This document shows positions 54,317 through 63,418 of a stretch of DNA of 64,000 nt, in pieces (position 1 is the first letter of the stretch; each line of letters starts with the position of its first letter). Position numbers and translations under genes: made by a program. A model generated the notes under the pieces. The model saw only the letters and a program-made list of their open reading frames with translations, did no database searches and was not told the DNA's origin. Source of the DNA: Agromyces sp. Leaf222 (GTDB lineage: Bacteria; Actinomycetota; Actinomycetes; Actinomycetales; Microbacteriaceae); NCBI RefSeq assembly GCF_001421565.1, contig NZ_LMKQ01000001.1:1363651-1427650 (forward strand), given 5' to 3'.

Positions 54317-55015
54317 TCAGGGCTTGGAGGCCGAGGACTTCAGCATGTACCCGAACCCGCGCTTCGTCTGGATCAGCGGCTCGGTCGAGTGCTGGTCGAG
54401 CTTCCGTCGCAGGTAGGAGATGTAGCTCTCGACGATGCCGGCGTCGCCGTTGAAGTCGTACTCCCAGACGTGGTCGAGGATCTGCGCCTTCGAGAGCACT
54501 CGGTTCGGGTTCAGCATGAGGTAGCGCAGCAGCTTGAACTCGGTGGGGGAGAGCTCGACGGGCACGTCGCCCACGAGCACCTCGTGGGTGTCCTGGTCCA
54601 TGACGAGCTCGCCGGTGCGGATGACGGCGTCTTCTTCGGCGTGCATCGTGCGGCGCAGGATGGCCTTGATGCGCGCGACGATCTCGTCGAGGCTGAACGG
54701 CTTGGTGACGTAGTCGTCGCCGCCGACCGTCAGACCCGTGATCTTGTCTTCGGTGTCGTCTTTCGCCGTGAGGAACAGGATCGGCGCCGTGTAGCCGGCC
54801 GAACGCAGGCGTTTGGTGACGCCGAAGCCGTTCATGTCGGGCAGCATGACGTCGAGGATGATCAGGTCGGGTTCCTCTTCGAGGACCGCCGAGATCGTCT
54901 GGGCGCCGTTGCCGACCGCTCGCACGGCGAAGCCGGCGAAGCGGAGGCTCGTGGTGAGCAGGTCGCGGATGTTGGGCTCGTCATCGACGATGAGAATGCG
55001 TGGTCCATCGCTCAT
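54317..55015 (-). CDS. OmpR-type response regulator
   Basis: A 232-residue regulator. The receiver has D11-D12, phospho-acceptor D55 in LIILDVMLPD and K in DDYVTKPFS. The winged helix at about 135-228 has SPTEFKLLRYLMLNPNRVLSKAQ and ESYISYLRRKLD, closest to the TrcR/PrrA/TcrX group. ATG 55015 is preferred (MSDGPRILIVDDEP); an in-frame ATG three codons earlier and one further up at 55096 are possible. It is transcribed with the kinase gene and is divergent from the FAD oxidoreductase gene. Confidence 0.92.
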   Translation of the reverse strand: MSDGPRILIVDDEPNIRDLLTTSLRFAGFAVRAVGNGAQTISAVLEEEPDLIILDVMLPDMNGFGVTKRLRSAGYTAPILFLTAKDDTEDKITGLTVGGDDYVTKPFSLDEIVARIKAILRRTMHAEEDAVIRTGELVMDQDTHEVLVGDVPVELSPTEFKLLRYLMLNPNRVLSKAQILDHVWEYDFNGDAGIVESYISYLRRKLDQHSTEPLIQTKRGFGYMLKSSASKP

Positions 55016-55103
55016 GTTGACCATCTTCTGCGCACTGGCTGGAACTTTCCTGAACATTCTTCGAGGGTCGTGAAATCCGTGCGCCGAATGGAACACTTGG
55101 CCT

Positions 55104-56390
55104 ATGGCGTCACATGAGCGAGTGGTCGTGGTCGGCGGCGGTCTGACGGCGGCTTCGGCGGTGGGATCGGTCCGCGAGGCGGGTTTCGAAGGCGAGGTCG
55201 TGGTGGTCGCCGAGGAGCCTCGCCTGCCGCACGAGCGCCCGCCGCTCTCGAAGGGCTACCTGAACGGGGCGGATGCCGCGAGCAGCGTCTACCCGCACGA
55301 TCAGCGGTGGTACCGGCGGCACGAGATCGACGTGCGACGGGGCGCGCGCGCGGTCGCGCTCGATCCCGCGGCGCACACGCTCGACGTCACGAACTCCGAC
55401 GGAGCGACCTCGACGCTCGACTACGACCGCGTGCTGCTGGCGACGGGCGCCCGACCGCGTCGGTTCTCCGGCCCTGGTGCCGGGCTCCGCGGCGTGCACG
55501 TGCTGCGCACGCTGCCCGATTCGACGAGGCTGCGAACGGCGCTCCGTCGAGGTGATCGTCGCGTCGTCGTGGTCGGCGGCGGGTGGATCGGCCTCGAGGT
55601 GGCTGCCGCGGCGCGCGGATACGGCAACGAGGTCAGCGTGATCGTCCGGGGCGACGAGCCGCTCGAGGCCGTGATCGGCCAAGGGCTCGGTCGCATGTTC
55701 CGGGGGCTGCACGAGCAGCACGGCGTCGCGATCCGCGGCGGGGCGGCCGTCACGGCGCTCAGGGGCGAGCGCGGCAGGGTCGCGGCGGTCGTGCTGGGCA
55801 CGGGCGAGGAGGTCGCGGCCGACCTGGTGGTGTTCGGCATCGGCGCGATCCCGAATGCGGAGCTCGCGGCATCCGCCGGGCTGAGGGTCGACGATGGCAT
55901 CGTGACCGACGCGTCGTTCCGCACGAGCGCCGTCGACGTCTTCGCCGCCGGCGACGTCGCCGCGGTGTGGAACCGCGTGCTCGAGCGGCACCTGCGCGTC
56001 GAGCACTGGGCGAACGCCCTGGCGAGCGGCGCCGCAGCGGGGCGCGCCCTCGCGGGCGAGCCGGTCGTCTTCGACGAGGTCCCCTACTTCTTCACCGACC
56101 AGTTCGACCTCGGCATGGAGTACTCGGGCTACGGCGACCTCGCCGTCGGCGCCGAGGTCGTGGTGCGCGGCGACGTGCCGCTCACGGCGGCGTCGGGGCC
56201 CGGCACGACCCGAGAGGGCATCGTCTTCTGGCTGGCAGCCGACGGTCGCGTCGTGGCGGGCATGAACATCAACGTGTGGGATGTCAACGAGCAGGTCCAA
56301 CGCCTCATCAGGTCGGGTCGCGTGGTCTCGCGCGAGGAACTGGCCGACTCCTCCGTGCCGCTCGACGCGCTCGCCGGGGACGCCTCGTGA
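55104..56390 (+). CDS. FAD-dependent NAD(P)H oxidoreductase, ferredoxin-reductase type
   Basis: A 428-residue flavoenzyme. The FAD-binding Rossmann motif is VVVGGGLTAASA (8-19), PHERPPLSKGYL near 42 is typical of class III ferredoxin reductases, and the NAD-binding VVVVGGGWIGLEVAAAARG lies near 153. VDVFAAGDVA near 277 binds FAD, followed by a C-terminal reductase domain. Such enzymes pass electrons to ferredoxins or detoxify. Its end overlaps the folP2-like start by 4 bp (GTGA). No ferredoxin gene is adjacent; the partner is unknown. Confidence 0.9.
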   Translation: MASHERVVVVGGGLTAASAVGSVREAGFEGEVVVVAEEPRLPHERPPLSKGYLNGADAASSVYPHDQRWYRRHEIDVRRGARAVALDPAAHTLDVTNSDGATSTLDYDRVLLATGARPRRFSGPGAGLRGVHVLRTLPDSTRLRTALRRGDRRVVVVGGGWIGLEVAAAARGYGNEVSVIVRGDEPLEAVIGQGLGRMFRGLHEQHGVAIRGGAAVTALRGERGRVAAVVLGTGEEVAADLVVFGIGAIPNAELAASAGLRVDDGIVTDASFRTSAVDVFAAGDVAAVWNRVLERHLRVEHWANALASGAAAGRALAGEPVVFDEVPYFFTDQFDLGMEYSGYGDLAVGAEVVVRGDVPLTAASGPGTTREGIVFWLAADGRVVAGMNINVWDVNEQVQRLIRSGRVVSREELADSSVPLDALAGDAS

Positions 56391-57286
56391 CGGCGGCCGC
56401 GGCCGCATCGTCGTCGCCTTCCGTCGACGGCATGGTGCGCACCATCGGCCCGCGCACCTTCGACTTCGCGCGCGAGGTCGCGGTCATGGCGATCGTGAAC
56501 CGCACGCCCGACTCGTTCTACGATCGGGGCCGCACCGACGCGCTCGACGCCGCCGTCGCGGCCGGGCGTCGGGCGATCGCCGATGGCGCCGACTGGATCG
56601 ACATCGGCGGCGCCAAGTTCGCGCCTGGTCCACCCGTTCCCGTCTCCGAGGAGATCGACCGCGTGGTGCCCGTGGTCGCGGCACTCGCCGACGCGGGAGC
56701 CGTCATCTCGGTCGACACGTTCCACGCCGAGGTCGCCAGGGCCGCGATCGCCGCGGGGGCGCATGTCGTGAACGACACCACGGGGCTCAGCGATCCCGCG
56801 ATGGCCGAGGTGCTCGCCGAGACCGGCGCCTCGGTCGTCATCACGCACAGCCTGGCGGCGCCGCGCACGCCGCTTCCGTCGCCGCGGTACGACGACGTGG
56901 TGCTCGAGGTGGCCGACTACCTGCGCTCCCGGGTGGCGAGGGCCGAGGCGGCGGGCGTCGCGCCCGATCGCATCATCATCGATCCGGGCCACGACCTGAA
57001 CAAGCACACGCTCGACTCGCTCGAGCTCACGCGGCGCCTCGACGAGATCGTCGCCATCGGCTACCCGACGCTCGTCGCGCTCTCGAACAAGGACTTCGTC
57101 GGCGAGAGCCTCGGGCGCCCGCGCGCCGAACGCGTCGAGGGCTCGATCGCCGCCGCCGTGTACTGCGTGCTGCGCGGCGCGCGCATCGTGCGCGTGCACA
57201 ACGTGCGCGAGACGGTCGACGCGATGCGCATGGTCGAGGCGATCGAGGGCTGGCGCGAACCTGTGTTCCTGGAGCACAACCGATGA
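56387..57286 (+). CDS. folP2: Dihydropteroate synthase-like protein of the FolP2 type
   Basis: A 299-residue TIM-barrel protein. VMAIVNRTPDSFYDRGR near 30 matches the actinobacterial FolP2 version of the DHPS signature, with MAIVNRTPDSF instead of IVNVTPDSF. DWIDIGGAKFAPGP replaces the usual DIGGESTRPG, so the Ser-Thr-Arg part of the pterin/pABA region is missing. Later motifs are ISVDTFHAEVA, HVVNDTTGLSD, IIDPGHDLNKHT and RVHNVRETVDAM. Mycobacterial FolP2 is reported to lack DHPS activity, so the reaction here is uncertain. It starts at GTG 56387, overlapping the FAD gene, and overlaps the next gene by 4 bp. Confidence 0.82.
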   Translation: MTAAAAASSSPSVDGMVRTIGPRTFDFAREVAVMAIVNRTPDSFYDRGRTDALDAAVAAGRRAIADGADWIDIGGAKFAPGPPVPVSEEIDRVVPVVAALADAGAVISVDTFHAEVARAAIAAGAHVVNDTTGLSDPAMAEVLAETGASVVITHSLAAPRTPLPSPRYDDVVLEVADYLRSRVARAEAAGVAPDRIIIDPGHDLNKHTLDSLELTRRLDEIVAIGYPTLVALSNKDFVGESLGRPRAERVEGSIAAAVYCVLRGARIVRVHNVRETVDAMRMVEAIEGWREPVFLEHNR

Positions 57287-58011
57287 CCGGCGAGGCCGCC
57301 GTCGATCGCGAGCGGTTGCTCGCCGCCTACGCGCCCGAGCAGCGGTCCATGCCGCAGATCCGCATGAACTTCGTCGCGAGCATCGACGGAGCGGTCACGG
57401 TCGACGGGCGCAGCGGCGGGCTCGGCGACGCGAACGACCGGCTCGCGATGCAGGTCATGCGCACGGTCGCCGACGTCGTGCTCGTCGGGGCCGGCACGGT
57501 TCGGGTCGAGGGCTACGGCGGCCTCGCGGTCGACGAGGCGGATGCCGCGTGGCGGCGCTCCCACGGGCTCGCAGACCAGCCCCGCATCGCCGTGGTCTCG
57601 TCACGGCTCGACCTCGACCCGCGGCATCCGTTCTTCCGCGATGCCGTGCGGCGGCCGGTCGTGGTCACCCATGCGGCCGCGGCTGAGGCGCGTCGGGCCG
57701 CGCTGGCGGAGGTGGCCGACGTGCTCGTGTGCGGCGAAGGAGAGGGCGACGTGGTCGACCTCGCCGAGGCGCAGCGCGCACTCGCCGACCTCGGCCTCGC
57801 GCAGGTGCTCTGCGAGGGCGGGCCGCACCTGTTCGGTGCGCTGCTCGACGCCGACCTCGTCGACGAGGTCTGCCTCTCGCTCAGCCCGATGCTCGTCGGC
57901 GGCGAGGCCGGACGCATCGTGCAGGGCAGCCGTGAGGCCGCCCGCTCCATGAAGCTCGGGCACGCCATGCCGGCCGGCGACCTGCTGCTGCTCCGCTACG
58001 TGCGGGGCTGA
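57283..58011 (+). CDS. RibD C-terminal (pyrimidine reductase) domain protein
   Basis: A 242-residue protein of the DHFR/RibD-C reductase fold. PQIRMNFVASIDGAVTVDGRSGG near 23, DVVLVGAGTVRVEGYG near 66 and LCEGGPHLFGALL near 178 are typical. Family members reduce pyrimidine or pterin substrates with NADPH. Coupled by 4-bp overlap to the FolP2-like gene, it may act in a pterin or flavin-like pathway with it; this is inference. The N-terminal deaminase of RibD is absent. Confidence 0.83.
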   Translation: MTGEAAVDRERLLAAYAPEQRSMPQIRMNFVASIDGAVTVDGRSGGLGDANDRLAMQVMRTVADVVLVGAGTVRVEGYGGLAVDEADAAWRRSHGLADQPRIAVVSSRLDLDPRHPFFRDAVRRPVVVTHAAAAEARRAALAEVADVLVCGEGEGDVVDLAEAQRALADLGLAQVLCEGGPHLFGALLDADLVDEVCLSLSPMLVGGEAGRIVQGSREAARSMKLGHAMPAGDLLLLRYVRG

Positions 58012-58078
58012 ACTCGCAACGCGGCCGAGCGAGACTCAGGCGCGACCGCGACCGCGACCGCGACCGCAACCGCGCGGC

Positions 58079-59719
58079 TCAGGCGGCTTCGAGCGCGTGC
58101 GCGTCGAGGATCGTGTAGCTGTATCCCTGCTCGGCGAGGAACCGCTGGCGATTCTGCGCGAAGTCCTGGTCGACGGTGTCGCGCGCGACGAGCGTGTAGA
58201 AGTTGGCGGTGAGGCCGGACTCCTTCGGCCGCAGCAGGCGCCCGAGTCGCTGCGCCTCCTCTTGACGCGAACCGTACGAACCCGAGACCTGGATCGCGAC
58301 GGTCGCCTCGGGGAGATCGACCGAGAAGTTCGCGACCTTCGACACGACGAGCACCTGCGTGGTGCCGTCGCGGAACTCCTGGAAGAGGCGTTCGCGTTCG
58401 TCGACGGAGGTCGCACCGGTCAGCTGCGGAGCGCCGAGCGCCTCGGCGAGCTCGTCGATCTGGTCGAGGTACTGGCCGATCACGAGGATGCGCTCGCCGC
58501 GGTGCTTGGCGACGAGCTCCTTCACGACCTCGAGCTTCGCGGGCGCGGTCGCTGCGAGCCGGTAGCGCTCGTCGTCGGCGGATGCCGCGTACGCGAGTCG
58601 TTCGGACTGCGGCAGGTCGATTCGCACCTCGTAGCAGGCCGCGGGGGAGATGAAGCCCTGGGCCTCGATCTCCTTCCAGGGGGCGTCGAATCGCTTGGGG
58701 CCGATGAGGCTGAACACGTCGCCCTCTCGGCCGTCCTCGCGCACGAGCGTCGCCGTCAGGCCGAGACGGCGCCTGGCCTGCAGCTCCGCGGTGAGCTTGA
58801 ACACGGGGGCGGGCAGCAAGTGCACCTCGTCGTAGACGACGAGGCCCCAGTCGAGCGCATCGAGGAGCGCCAGGTGGGCGTACTCGCCCTTTCGCTTCGC
58901 GGTGAGGATCTGGTAGGTCGCGATCGTGACCGGCTTGACCTCCTTCACCTGCCCCGAGTACTCGCCGATCTCGTCGGCGGTGAGGCTGGTGCGCTTGAGC
59001 AGCTCGTCGCGCCACTGCCGCGCCGAGACGGTGTTCGTCACGAGGATCAGGGTCGTGGTCTTCGCGGTGGCCATCGCGCCCGCGCCGACCAGCGTCTTTC
59101 CGGCGCCGCATGGCAGCACGACGACGCCGGAGCCGCCGTCGAAGAAGTTGTCGACGGCCTTCTGCTGGTAGTCGCGCAGGTGCCAGCCCGATTCGTCGAG
59201 GTCGATCGGATGCGGCGTGCCGGGCGTGTACCCCGCCAGGTCTTCTGCGGGCCAGCCGAGCTTCACGAGCTCCTGCTTGAGGGCGCCCCTGGCCCACGCC
59301 TCGACGAGGAACCCGTCGTCGATGCGCTCGGTGAGCAGCGGTGCGATGCGCTTCGCGTTGGCGACCTCGGTGAGTACCGCGATGTCGTCGGAGCGCAGGC
59401 GCAGCGCGCCGTCGTCGGTGCGGTCGACGACGAGCCGGCCGTATCGTGCCACCGTCTCTCTCATGTCGACCGAGACGGTCTGCGGCACGGGGAACTTCGC
59501 ATAGCGCTCGAGCGTGCCGAGCATGTCGTCGGACGTGTGCCCGGCGGCCCTGGCGTTCCAGAGTCCGAGGCGCGTGATGCGGTAGGTGTGCACGTGCTCT
59601 GGTGCGCGCTCGAGTTCGGCGAAGACCGCGAGGTCGTGGCGCGCGTCCTCTGCGAGCGGGTGCGCGACTTCCAACAGCACGGTTCGGTCGCTCTGCACGA
59701 TGAGGGGGCCGTCTGACAT
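58079..59719 (-). CDS. XPB-type DNA repair helicase
   Basis: A 546-residue superfamily 2 helicase, 3'-5' on DNA, like archaeal and mycobacterial XPB. Walker A is LPCGAGKT (202-209), DEVH at 297-300, and motif VI-like QEEAQRLGRLLRPK near 495. The damage-recognition-like N-terminus starts MSDGPLIVQSD, matching the mycobacterial start. ATG 59719 is therefore preferred over ATG 59725; TAGACT lies eight bases before it. It lies downstream of the helicase-like partner gene on the same strand, the conserved arrangement. Confidence 0.92.
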   Translation of the reverse strand: MSDGPLIVQSDRTVLLEVAHPLAEDARHDLAVFAELERAPEHVHTYRITRLGLWNARAAGHTSDDMLGTLERYAKFPVPQTVSVDMRETVARYGRLVVDRTDDGALRLRSDDIAVLTEVANAKRIAPLLTERIDDGFLVEAWARGALKQELVKLGWPAEDLAGYTPGTPHPIDLDESGWHLRDYQQKAVDNFFDGGSGVVVLPCGAGKTLVGAGAMATAKTTTLILVTNTVSARQWRDELLKRTSLTADEIGEYSGQVKEVKPVTIATYQILTAKRKGEYAHLALLDALDWGLVVYDEVHLLPAPVFKLTAELQARRRLGLTATLVREDGREGDVFSLIGPKRFDAPWKEIEAQGFISPAACYEVRIDLPQSERLAYAASADDERYRLAATAPAKLEVVKELVAKHRGERILVIGQYLDQIDELAEALGAPQLTGATSVDERERLFQEFRDGTTQVLVVSKVANFSVDLPEATVAIQVSGSYGSRQEEAQRLGRLLRPKESGLTANFYTLVARDTVDQDFAQNRQRFLAEQGYSYTILDAHALEAA

Positions 59720-59727
59720 AGCCATCG

Positions 59728-59733
59728 AGTCTA
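59728..59733 (-). promoter_or_regulatory. -10 hexamer of the XPB promoter
   Basis: TAGACT on the minus strand ends eight bases before the preferred ATG at 59719 and two before ATG 59725. Confidence 0.45.
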
Positions 59734-59821
59734 CGCCCGGTTCATGGGTGGTCGGCCGCCGTCGCGCAATCGGCGGCCACCGGCATCCGATTCAGGGCGC
59801 GACCTGATTCTCGGCGCGCGC

Positions 59822-61690
59822 TCAGACGTTCGACGGCGCCGGGGCGACGGAGGCGATCGCGGAGAGGGGCAGCGTGCGCTCGATGTCCGCCTTGCGGTCC
59901 CGTGCCCGCAGACGCCCGTTCGCCACGCTCGCGGGGGCGAGCAGGTAGTCGGCGGTGGTGCCGCCCGGCATGCGCACGGTGACCGTGAGCGTCTCCTTCG
60001 AGCGGGCGGCCGCCTCGAGCTGGCGGGCGAGCCAGGCGACCTCGTCGGTCGCGTCGTCGTCGTTCTTGGCGAGGAGCCGGTCGAGCAGTGCAGCGATCGG
60101 ATCGCTCGCGGGCGGCACCGGCGGAGACTGCGCCAGGTGGTGCCGCCGCAGGCGCACGATGGTGCCCTCATGGTCTTCGGCCGCGACCGGGTAGCGGGCG
60201 TCGGCCAGCGCCCAGAAGACGACGTCGGGGGCGAAGCGCGAGAGCAGGCGGTGCGGCCCCACCTGTCGGAGCCCGACCGCGTTCAGGGTCTGGTCGACGG
60301 CGAGGGTGCCGATGAGCTGGTCGTCGTCGGAGCGCACCACCGTGCGGGCCGGCAGATCGGCCTCGTCTGCTGCGGCGACGCGCACGCTGCCGAACCGCCG
60401 CGCGGCCTCGCCGACGAGGTAGGCGACGGGCTGCGGGATCCCGGTGAGCGAGATGCCGCCGAGGAACTCGAGGATCGACTCCGACGTCTCACCCGCGGCG
60501 AGGCCACGGTTCACGGATGCCGCGCTCACGCGATAGGTCGAGGCCAGGTCGCGCCCCTCGACGTCGGCGAACCCCCGCAGGCGGGCGTCGAGCGCCGGCT
60601 CGAGCGGGCCGGGGGAGACGACGGTGAGGTCGTGCTGCACGTACACCTTGGAGACCTGCGCCGGGAAGTGCACGGCGAGGGCGGATGCGGCGCGGTTCAC
60701 CTCGCCGGTGAGCACGAGGCGGCCCGACTCGACGGGTTCGCCGGCGACCGCGAGGCCGATCGCCTCGGCGTCGTCGACCAGGCGGTCGAGGCCGTCGTCG
60801 AGCCACTTTCCGCCAGCCGGATAGAGCCAGCGCACGTCTTCGCGCAGGTCGGTCGCCGAGATCGACTCGCTGCGTCGTGCGACGAGCTCGCGCAACGACG
60901 GGGGGATGCGGGCGAGCCACTGTTCGGCGAGACGCTGCCAGCGGTCGGCCGAACCCAGCTGCGACCACTCGGCGCCGATGTCGGACTCGAGCCAGTACGC
61001 GCCGTCGCGCAACACGAGGCCGGCCTCGTCGGCGCGGTGGAACAGGCGGGGGAGCGCGTCGAGGTCGATGCCGCACGCCTCGGCGAGCCGCTTCGAGTCG
61101 GGCAGCGTGAGGCCGCCCTTCGCGAGTTCGCGGGCGGGCTGGTTGCCGACGGCGGCGAGCAGTTCGGCGGTGGCGGCGACCGTCGCGTACGCGGATTCTG
61201 CGGCCCGCCGATCGAGCAGCGTGCGGTCGACGTCGTCGACCCCGACGAGCACGGGCGGAGCGGGAGCGGCCAGCTCGGCGGCATCCGGGATGTCGCGCTC
61301 CATGCGCACTGCGAGGCGGCCGGAGACCGCTGCGGGCAGGTGCACGCGCTGATCGTCGACCGTGAGGATCAGGGAGTCGGCGAGTCGGCGCAGCAATTGG
61401 GGCACGGCGGCCGCGAGCTCTGCCGATGCGCCGAGCCGTGCGAGCTCACCGGCCACCGCATCGACCGTCGTGCCCGTGTGGTCGGCGGTCAGGTTCGCGG
61501 TCGCCGCGAGCACCGCGAGGCGCGGGCGGTCGAGGCGGGAGATGACGTGGTCGAGTGAATCGGGAGCGAGCAGCACCTCGGCGAGGTCGAAGAGGTCGCG
61601 GATGCCGGTGGCATCGAACTCACGCGTCGCCAGCGCCGCCTCGAGGTCGGCGCGGGGCAGCGAGCGGAGTCGTGCGGCGAGTTCGAGCAT
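59822..61690 (-). CDS. Helicase-associated (Helicase_C_3) domain protein, XPB partner
   Basis: A 622-residue soluble protein. No Walker A or DEAD-like motif is present, so it is not a helicase itself. The C-terminal 300 residues (from about VQHDLTVVSPGPLEPALDARL) look like the Helicase_C_3 / winged-helix-rich family found next to XPB in Actinobacteria. It probably assists the XPB helicase encoded just downstream, with 102 bases between. It shares a strand with a small membrane protein gene 9 bases upstream, so the three may be one unit. Confidence 0.85.
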   Translation of the reverse strand: MLELAARLRSLPRADLEAALATREFDATGIRDLFDLAEVLLAPDSLDHVISRLDRPRLAVLAATANLTADHTGTTVDAVAGELARLGASAELAAAVPQLLRRLADSLILTVDDQRVHLPAAVSGRLAVRMERDIPDAAELAAPAPPVLVGVDDVDRTLLDRRAAESAYATVAATAELLAAVGNQPARELAKGGLTLPDSKRLAEACGIDLDALPRLFHRADEAGLVLRDGAYWLESDIGAEWSQLGSADRWQRLAEQWLARIPPSLRELVARRSESISATDLREDVRWLYPAGGKWLDDGLDRLVDDAEAIGLAVAGEPVESGRLVLTGEVNRAASALAVHFPAQVSKVYVQHDLTVVSPGPLEPALDARLRGFADVEGRDLASTYRVSAASVNRGLAAGETSESILEFLGGISLTGIPQPVAYLVGEAARRFGSVRVAAADEADLPARTVVRSDDDQLIGTLAVDQTLNAVGLRQVGPHRLLSRFAPDVVFWALADARYPVAAEDHEGTIVRLRRHHLAQSPPVPPASDPIAALLDRLLAKNDDDATDEVAWLARQLEAAARSKETLTVTVRMPGGTTADYLLAPASVANGRLRARDRKADIERTLPLSAIASVAPAPSNV

Positions 61691-61699
61691 CGTCTCCGA

Positions 61700-61975
61700 T
61701 CAGTTCGTCTGGGCCCGCGCGGTGCGCGAGCGGTTCACGGCGTGCACGATGAAGAGGGAGATGAGGAGCAGGAACGCGAGCGGCAGGCCGAACCACGGCA
61801 GCATGATCACGATCGGCCAGACGCCCTGGCTGAAGCCGTCGTTCTCGGCGACGCCCGCCATGGTCGCGATGAGCACGGCGATGAACGCGGCGACGGAGAG
61901 CATGACGAGACCAGTGAACATGTATGCGAGAACGCGTTCGATGCGCTGGCTGCCGGACTGCTGGGTTTCGCTCAC
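61700..61975 (-). CDS. Small membrane protein, two transmembrane segments
   Basis: A 91-residue protein with hydrophobic helices at about 17-42 and 52-78 and short polar ends. It starts at GTG 61975 with a TATCCT hexamer exactly six bases before it, so probably leaderless. It lies 9 bases before the XPB partner gene. I recognise no family. A longer in-frame start at 62032 would cover the -10 hexamer, so it is rejected. Confidence 0.65.
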   Translation of the reverse strand: MSETQQSGSQRIERVLAYMFTGLVMLSVAAFIAVLIATMAGVAENDGFSQGVWPIVIMLPWFGLPLAFLLLISLFIVHAVNRSRTARAQTN

Positions 61976-61981
61976 CCTGCA

Positions 61982-61987
61982 AGGATA
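61982..61987 (-). promoter_or_regulatory. -10 hexamer of a leaderless promoter
   Basis: TATCCT on the minus strand is exactly six bases before the GTG at 61975. Confidence 0.5.
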
Positions 61988-62019
61988 GGGCAGCGCACCG
62001 CCCGAGGGGGGCGTGACTC

Positions 62020-62025
62020 TAGACT
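62020..62025 (+). promoter_or_regulatory. -10 hexamer upstream of the cold-shock-like gene
   Basis: TAGACT would start transcription near 62031, giving a leader of about 55 bases. An ATG at 62031 is out of frame with the cold-shock gene. Confidence 0.45.
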
Positions 62026-62085
62026 GGTGCATGCACGGCGCACGTCTTCTCGCGCGCCTTCGACGACATGAGCGAGGTTTCCACG

Positions 62086-62466
62086 ATGCCCACCGGCAAG
62101 GTCAAGTTCTACGACGAGGAGAAGGGATTCGGCTTCATCAGCTCCGATGACGGCCAGGAGGTCTTCCTCCATGCATCCGCTCTTCCCGCCGGTGCGACCG
62201 TGCGCGCGGGCAGCCGACTCGAGTTCGGTCTCGCCGAGGGCAAGCGCGGCGCGCAGGCGCTCTCGGTCCGCGTGCTCGACGCACCCGTGAGCCTCGCGAA
62301 GATCAATCGCAAGCCCGCCGACGACATGGCGATCATCATCGAAGACGTCGTCAAGCTCCTCGACTCGATCGGCGCAGACCTCCGTCGCGGCCGCTACCCC
62401 GAGAAGTCCAAGGCGCGCACGGTCGCAACCGTGCTGCGCAAGGTGGCTGACGACCTGGATGCCTGA
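62086..62466 (+). CDS. Cold-shock-like protein with C-terminal extension
   Basis: A 126-residue protein. An OB-fold cold-shock domain (1-66: MPTGKVKFYDEEKGFGF, EVFLHASAL) is followed by a 60-residue helical tail ending VLRKVADDLDA. This longer type occurs in mycobacteria near the XPB-serC region. ATG 62086 gives the normal domain start; GAGG lies about nine bases before it. An in-frame ATG at 62068 is the alternative. It overlaps the DUF3027 gene by 8 bp. Role: probably an RNA chaperone. Confidence 0.88.
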   Translation: MPTGKVKFYDEEKGFGFISSDDGQEVFLHASALPAGATVRAGSRLEFGLAEGKRGAQALSVRVLDAPVSLAKINRKPADDMAIIIEDVVKLLDSIGADLRRGRYPEKSKARTVATVLRKVADDLDA

Positions 62467-63418
62467 GTTCACCGAATCCGAGACGGATGCCGCCGAGTCG
62501 ACGTCCGAGGCCGTCGCACCCGACGCTCTGCTCGAGGCATCCGAGCCGACGGCGGCGGAGCCCGACGCAGCGCCCGAGCCGGACGCAGCGCCCGAGCCGG
62601 ACGCAGAGCCCGAACCCGACGCGTCGCCCGAGTCCGACGAGCCCGATGCTGTGCCCGAGCCCGTGATCTTCGAGCCCGACCCGGTGCTCCTCGCCTCGGT
62701 CGACCTCGCGCGACGGGCCCTGCTCGAGACGACGGCGCCCGAGACGGTCGGTTCCGTCATCGGCCACATCGCCGAAGACGAGCACGTGCTCACGCTGCAC
62801 TTCGCCTCCGACATGTCGGGCTATCCCGGCTGGCACTGGAGCGTCACGATCGTGCGCGTCGACGACGACGAGCCGACGATCGTCGAGACGCAGCTCATGC
62901 CCGGAGAGCGGGCACTGCTCGCTCCCGCCTGGGTGCCGTGGTCGGAGCGGCTCGCCGACTATCGAGCAAACCAGGCGGTCGCCGCGGTCGCCGCTCGTGA
63001 AGCGGGCGAGGAGCTCGACGCCGACGAGCGCGACTTCGACGACGCGTCCGAGGAGCTCGAGATCGTCGGCGACGACGAGTTCGACGACGACGAAGAGCAC
63101 GAAGATGAGCACGACGACGAAGAGCACGACGACGTCTTCGACGGCATCGACATCGACGCGCTCGACGGACCGATCGAGTCCGACGACGCCGACACCGATG
63201 ACGACGAGTCGGACGATGACGACGAGTCGGGCGATGACGACGAGTCGGACGATGACGACGAGTCGGTTGATGACGACGAGTCGGTTGATGACGACGAGTC
63301 GGACGACGATGAGTCGGACGACGACTCCGCCGAGCTGGACGACGACACGTCAGCCGCAGAGGCGGCCGTCACCGAGGCGCCCGACGCCGAGCGTCAGGAC
63401 GCGTCGCCCGAGCGCTGA
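62459..63418 (+). CDS. DUF3027 family protein with acidic low-complexity ends
   Basis: A 319-residue protein. The conserved DUF3027 part is at about 75-185 (HFASDMSGYPGWHWSVTIVR). The N-terminus (1-70) is a Pro/Asp/Glu/Ala repeat and the C-terminus (180-319) is almost all Asp/Glu/Ser. The tail carries six copies of an 18-bp unit coding D-D-D-E-S-x. Such tails are disordered and may mimic nucleic acid. It overlaps the cold-shock-like gene by 8 bp and converges with the DUF2530 gene, overlapping it by 25 bp. Function unknown. Confidence 0.85.
   Translation: MPEFTESETDAAESTSEAVAPDALLEASEPTAAEPDAAPEPDAAPEPDAEPEPDASPESDEPDAVPEPVIFEPDPVLLASVDLARRALLETTAPETVGSVIGHIAEDEHVLTLHFASDMSGYPGWHWSVTIVRVDDDEPTIVETQLMPGERALLAPAWVPWSERLADYRANQAVAAVAAREAGEELDADERDFDDASEELEIVGDDEFDDDEEHEDEHDDEEHDDVFDGIDIDALDGPIESDDADTDDDESDDDDESGDDDESDDDDESVDDDESVDDDESDDDESDDDSAELDDDTSAAEAAVTEAPDAERQDASPER
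62564..62617 (+). repeat. Three 18-bp tandem repeats in the DUF3027 gene
   Basis: GACGCAGCGCCCGAGCCG-type units start at 62564, 62582 and 62600; the last is diverged. They encode DAAPEP repeats near the N-terminus. Confidence 0.8.
63197..63304 (+). repeat. Six 18-bp tandem repeats in the DUF3027 gene
   Basis: Units beginning GATGACGACGAGTCGG start at 63197 and repeat every 18 bases six times, followed by a shortened copy. Each encodes D-D-D-E-S-x with only minor changes. Confidence 0.92.

Noticed and set aside
62564..63304. CRISPR array in the 18-bp repeats of the DUF3027 gene
   Set aside because: The repeats are in-frame tandem coding repeats without unique spacers and no cas genes are near.
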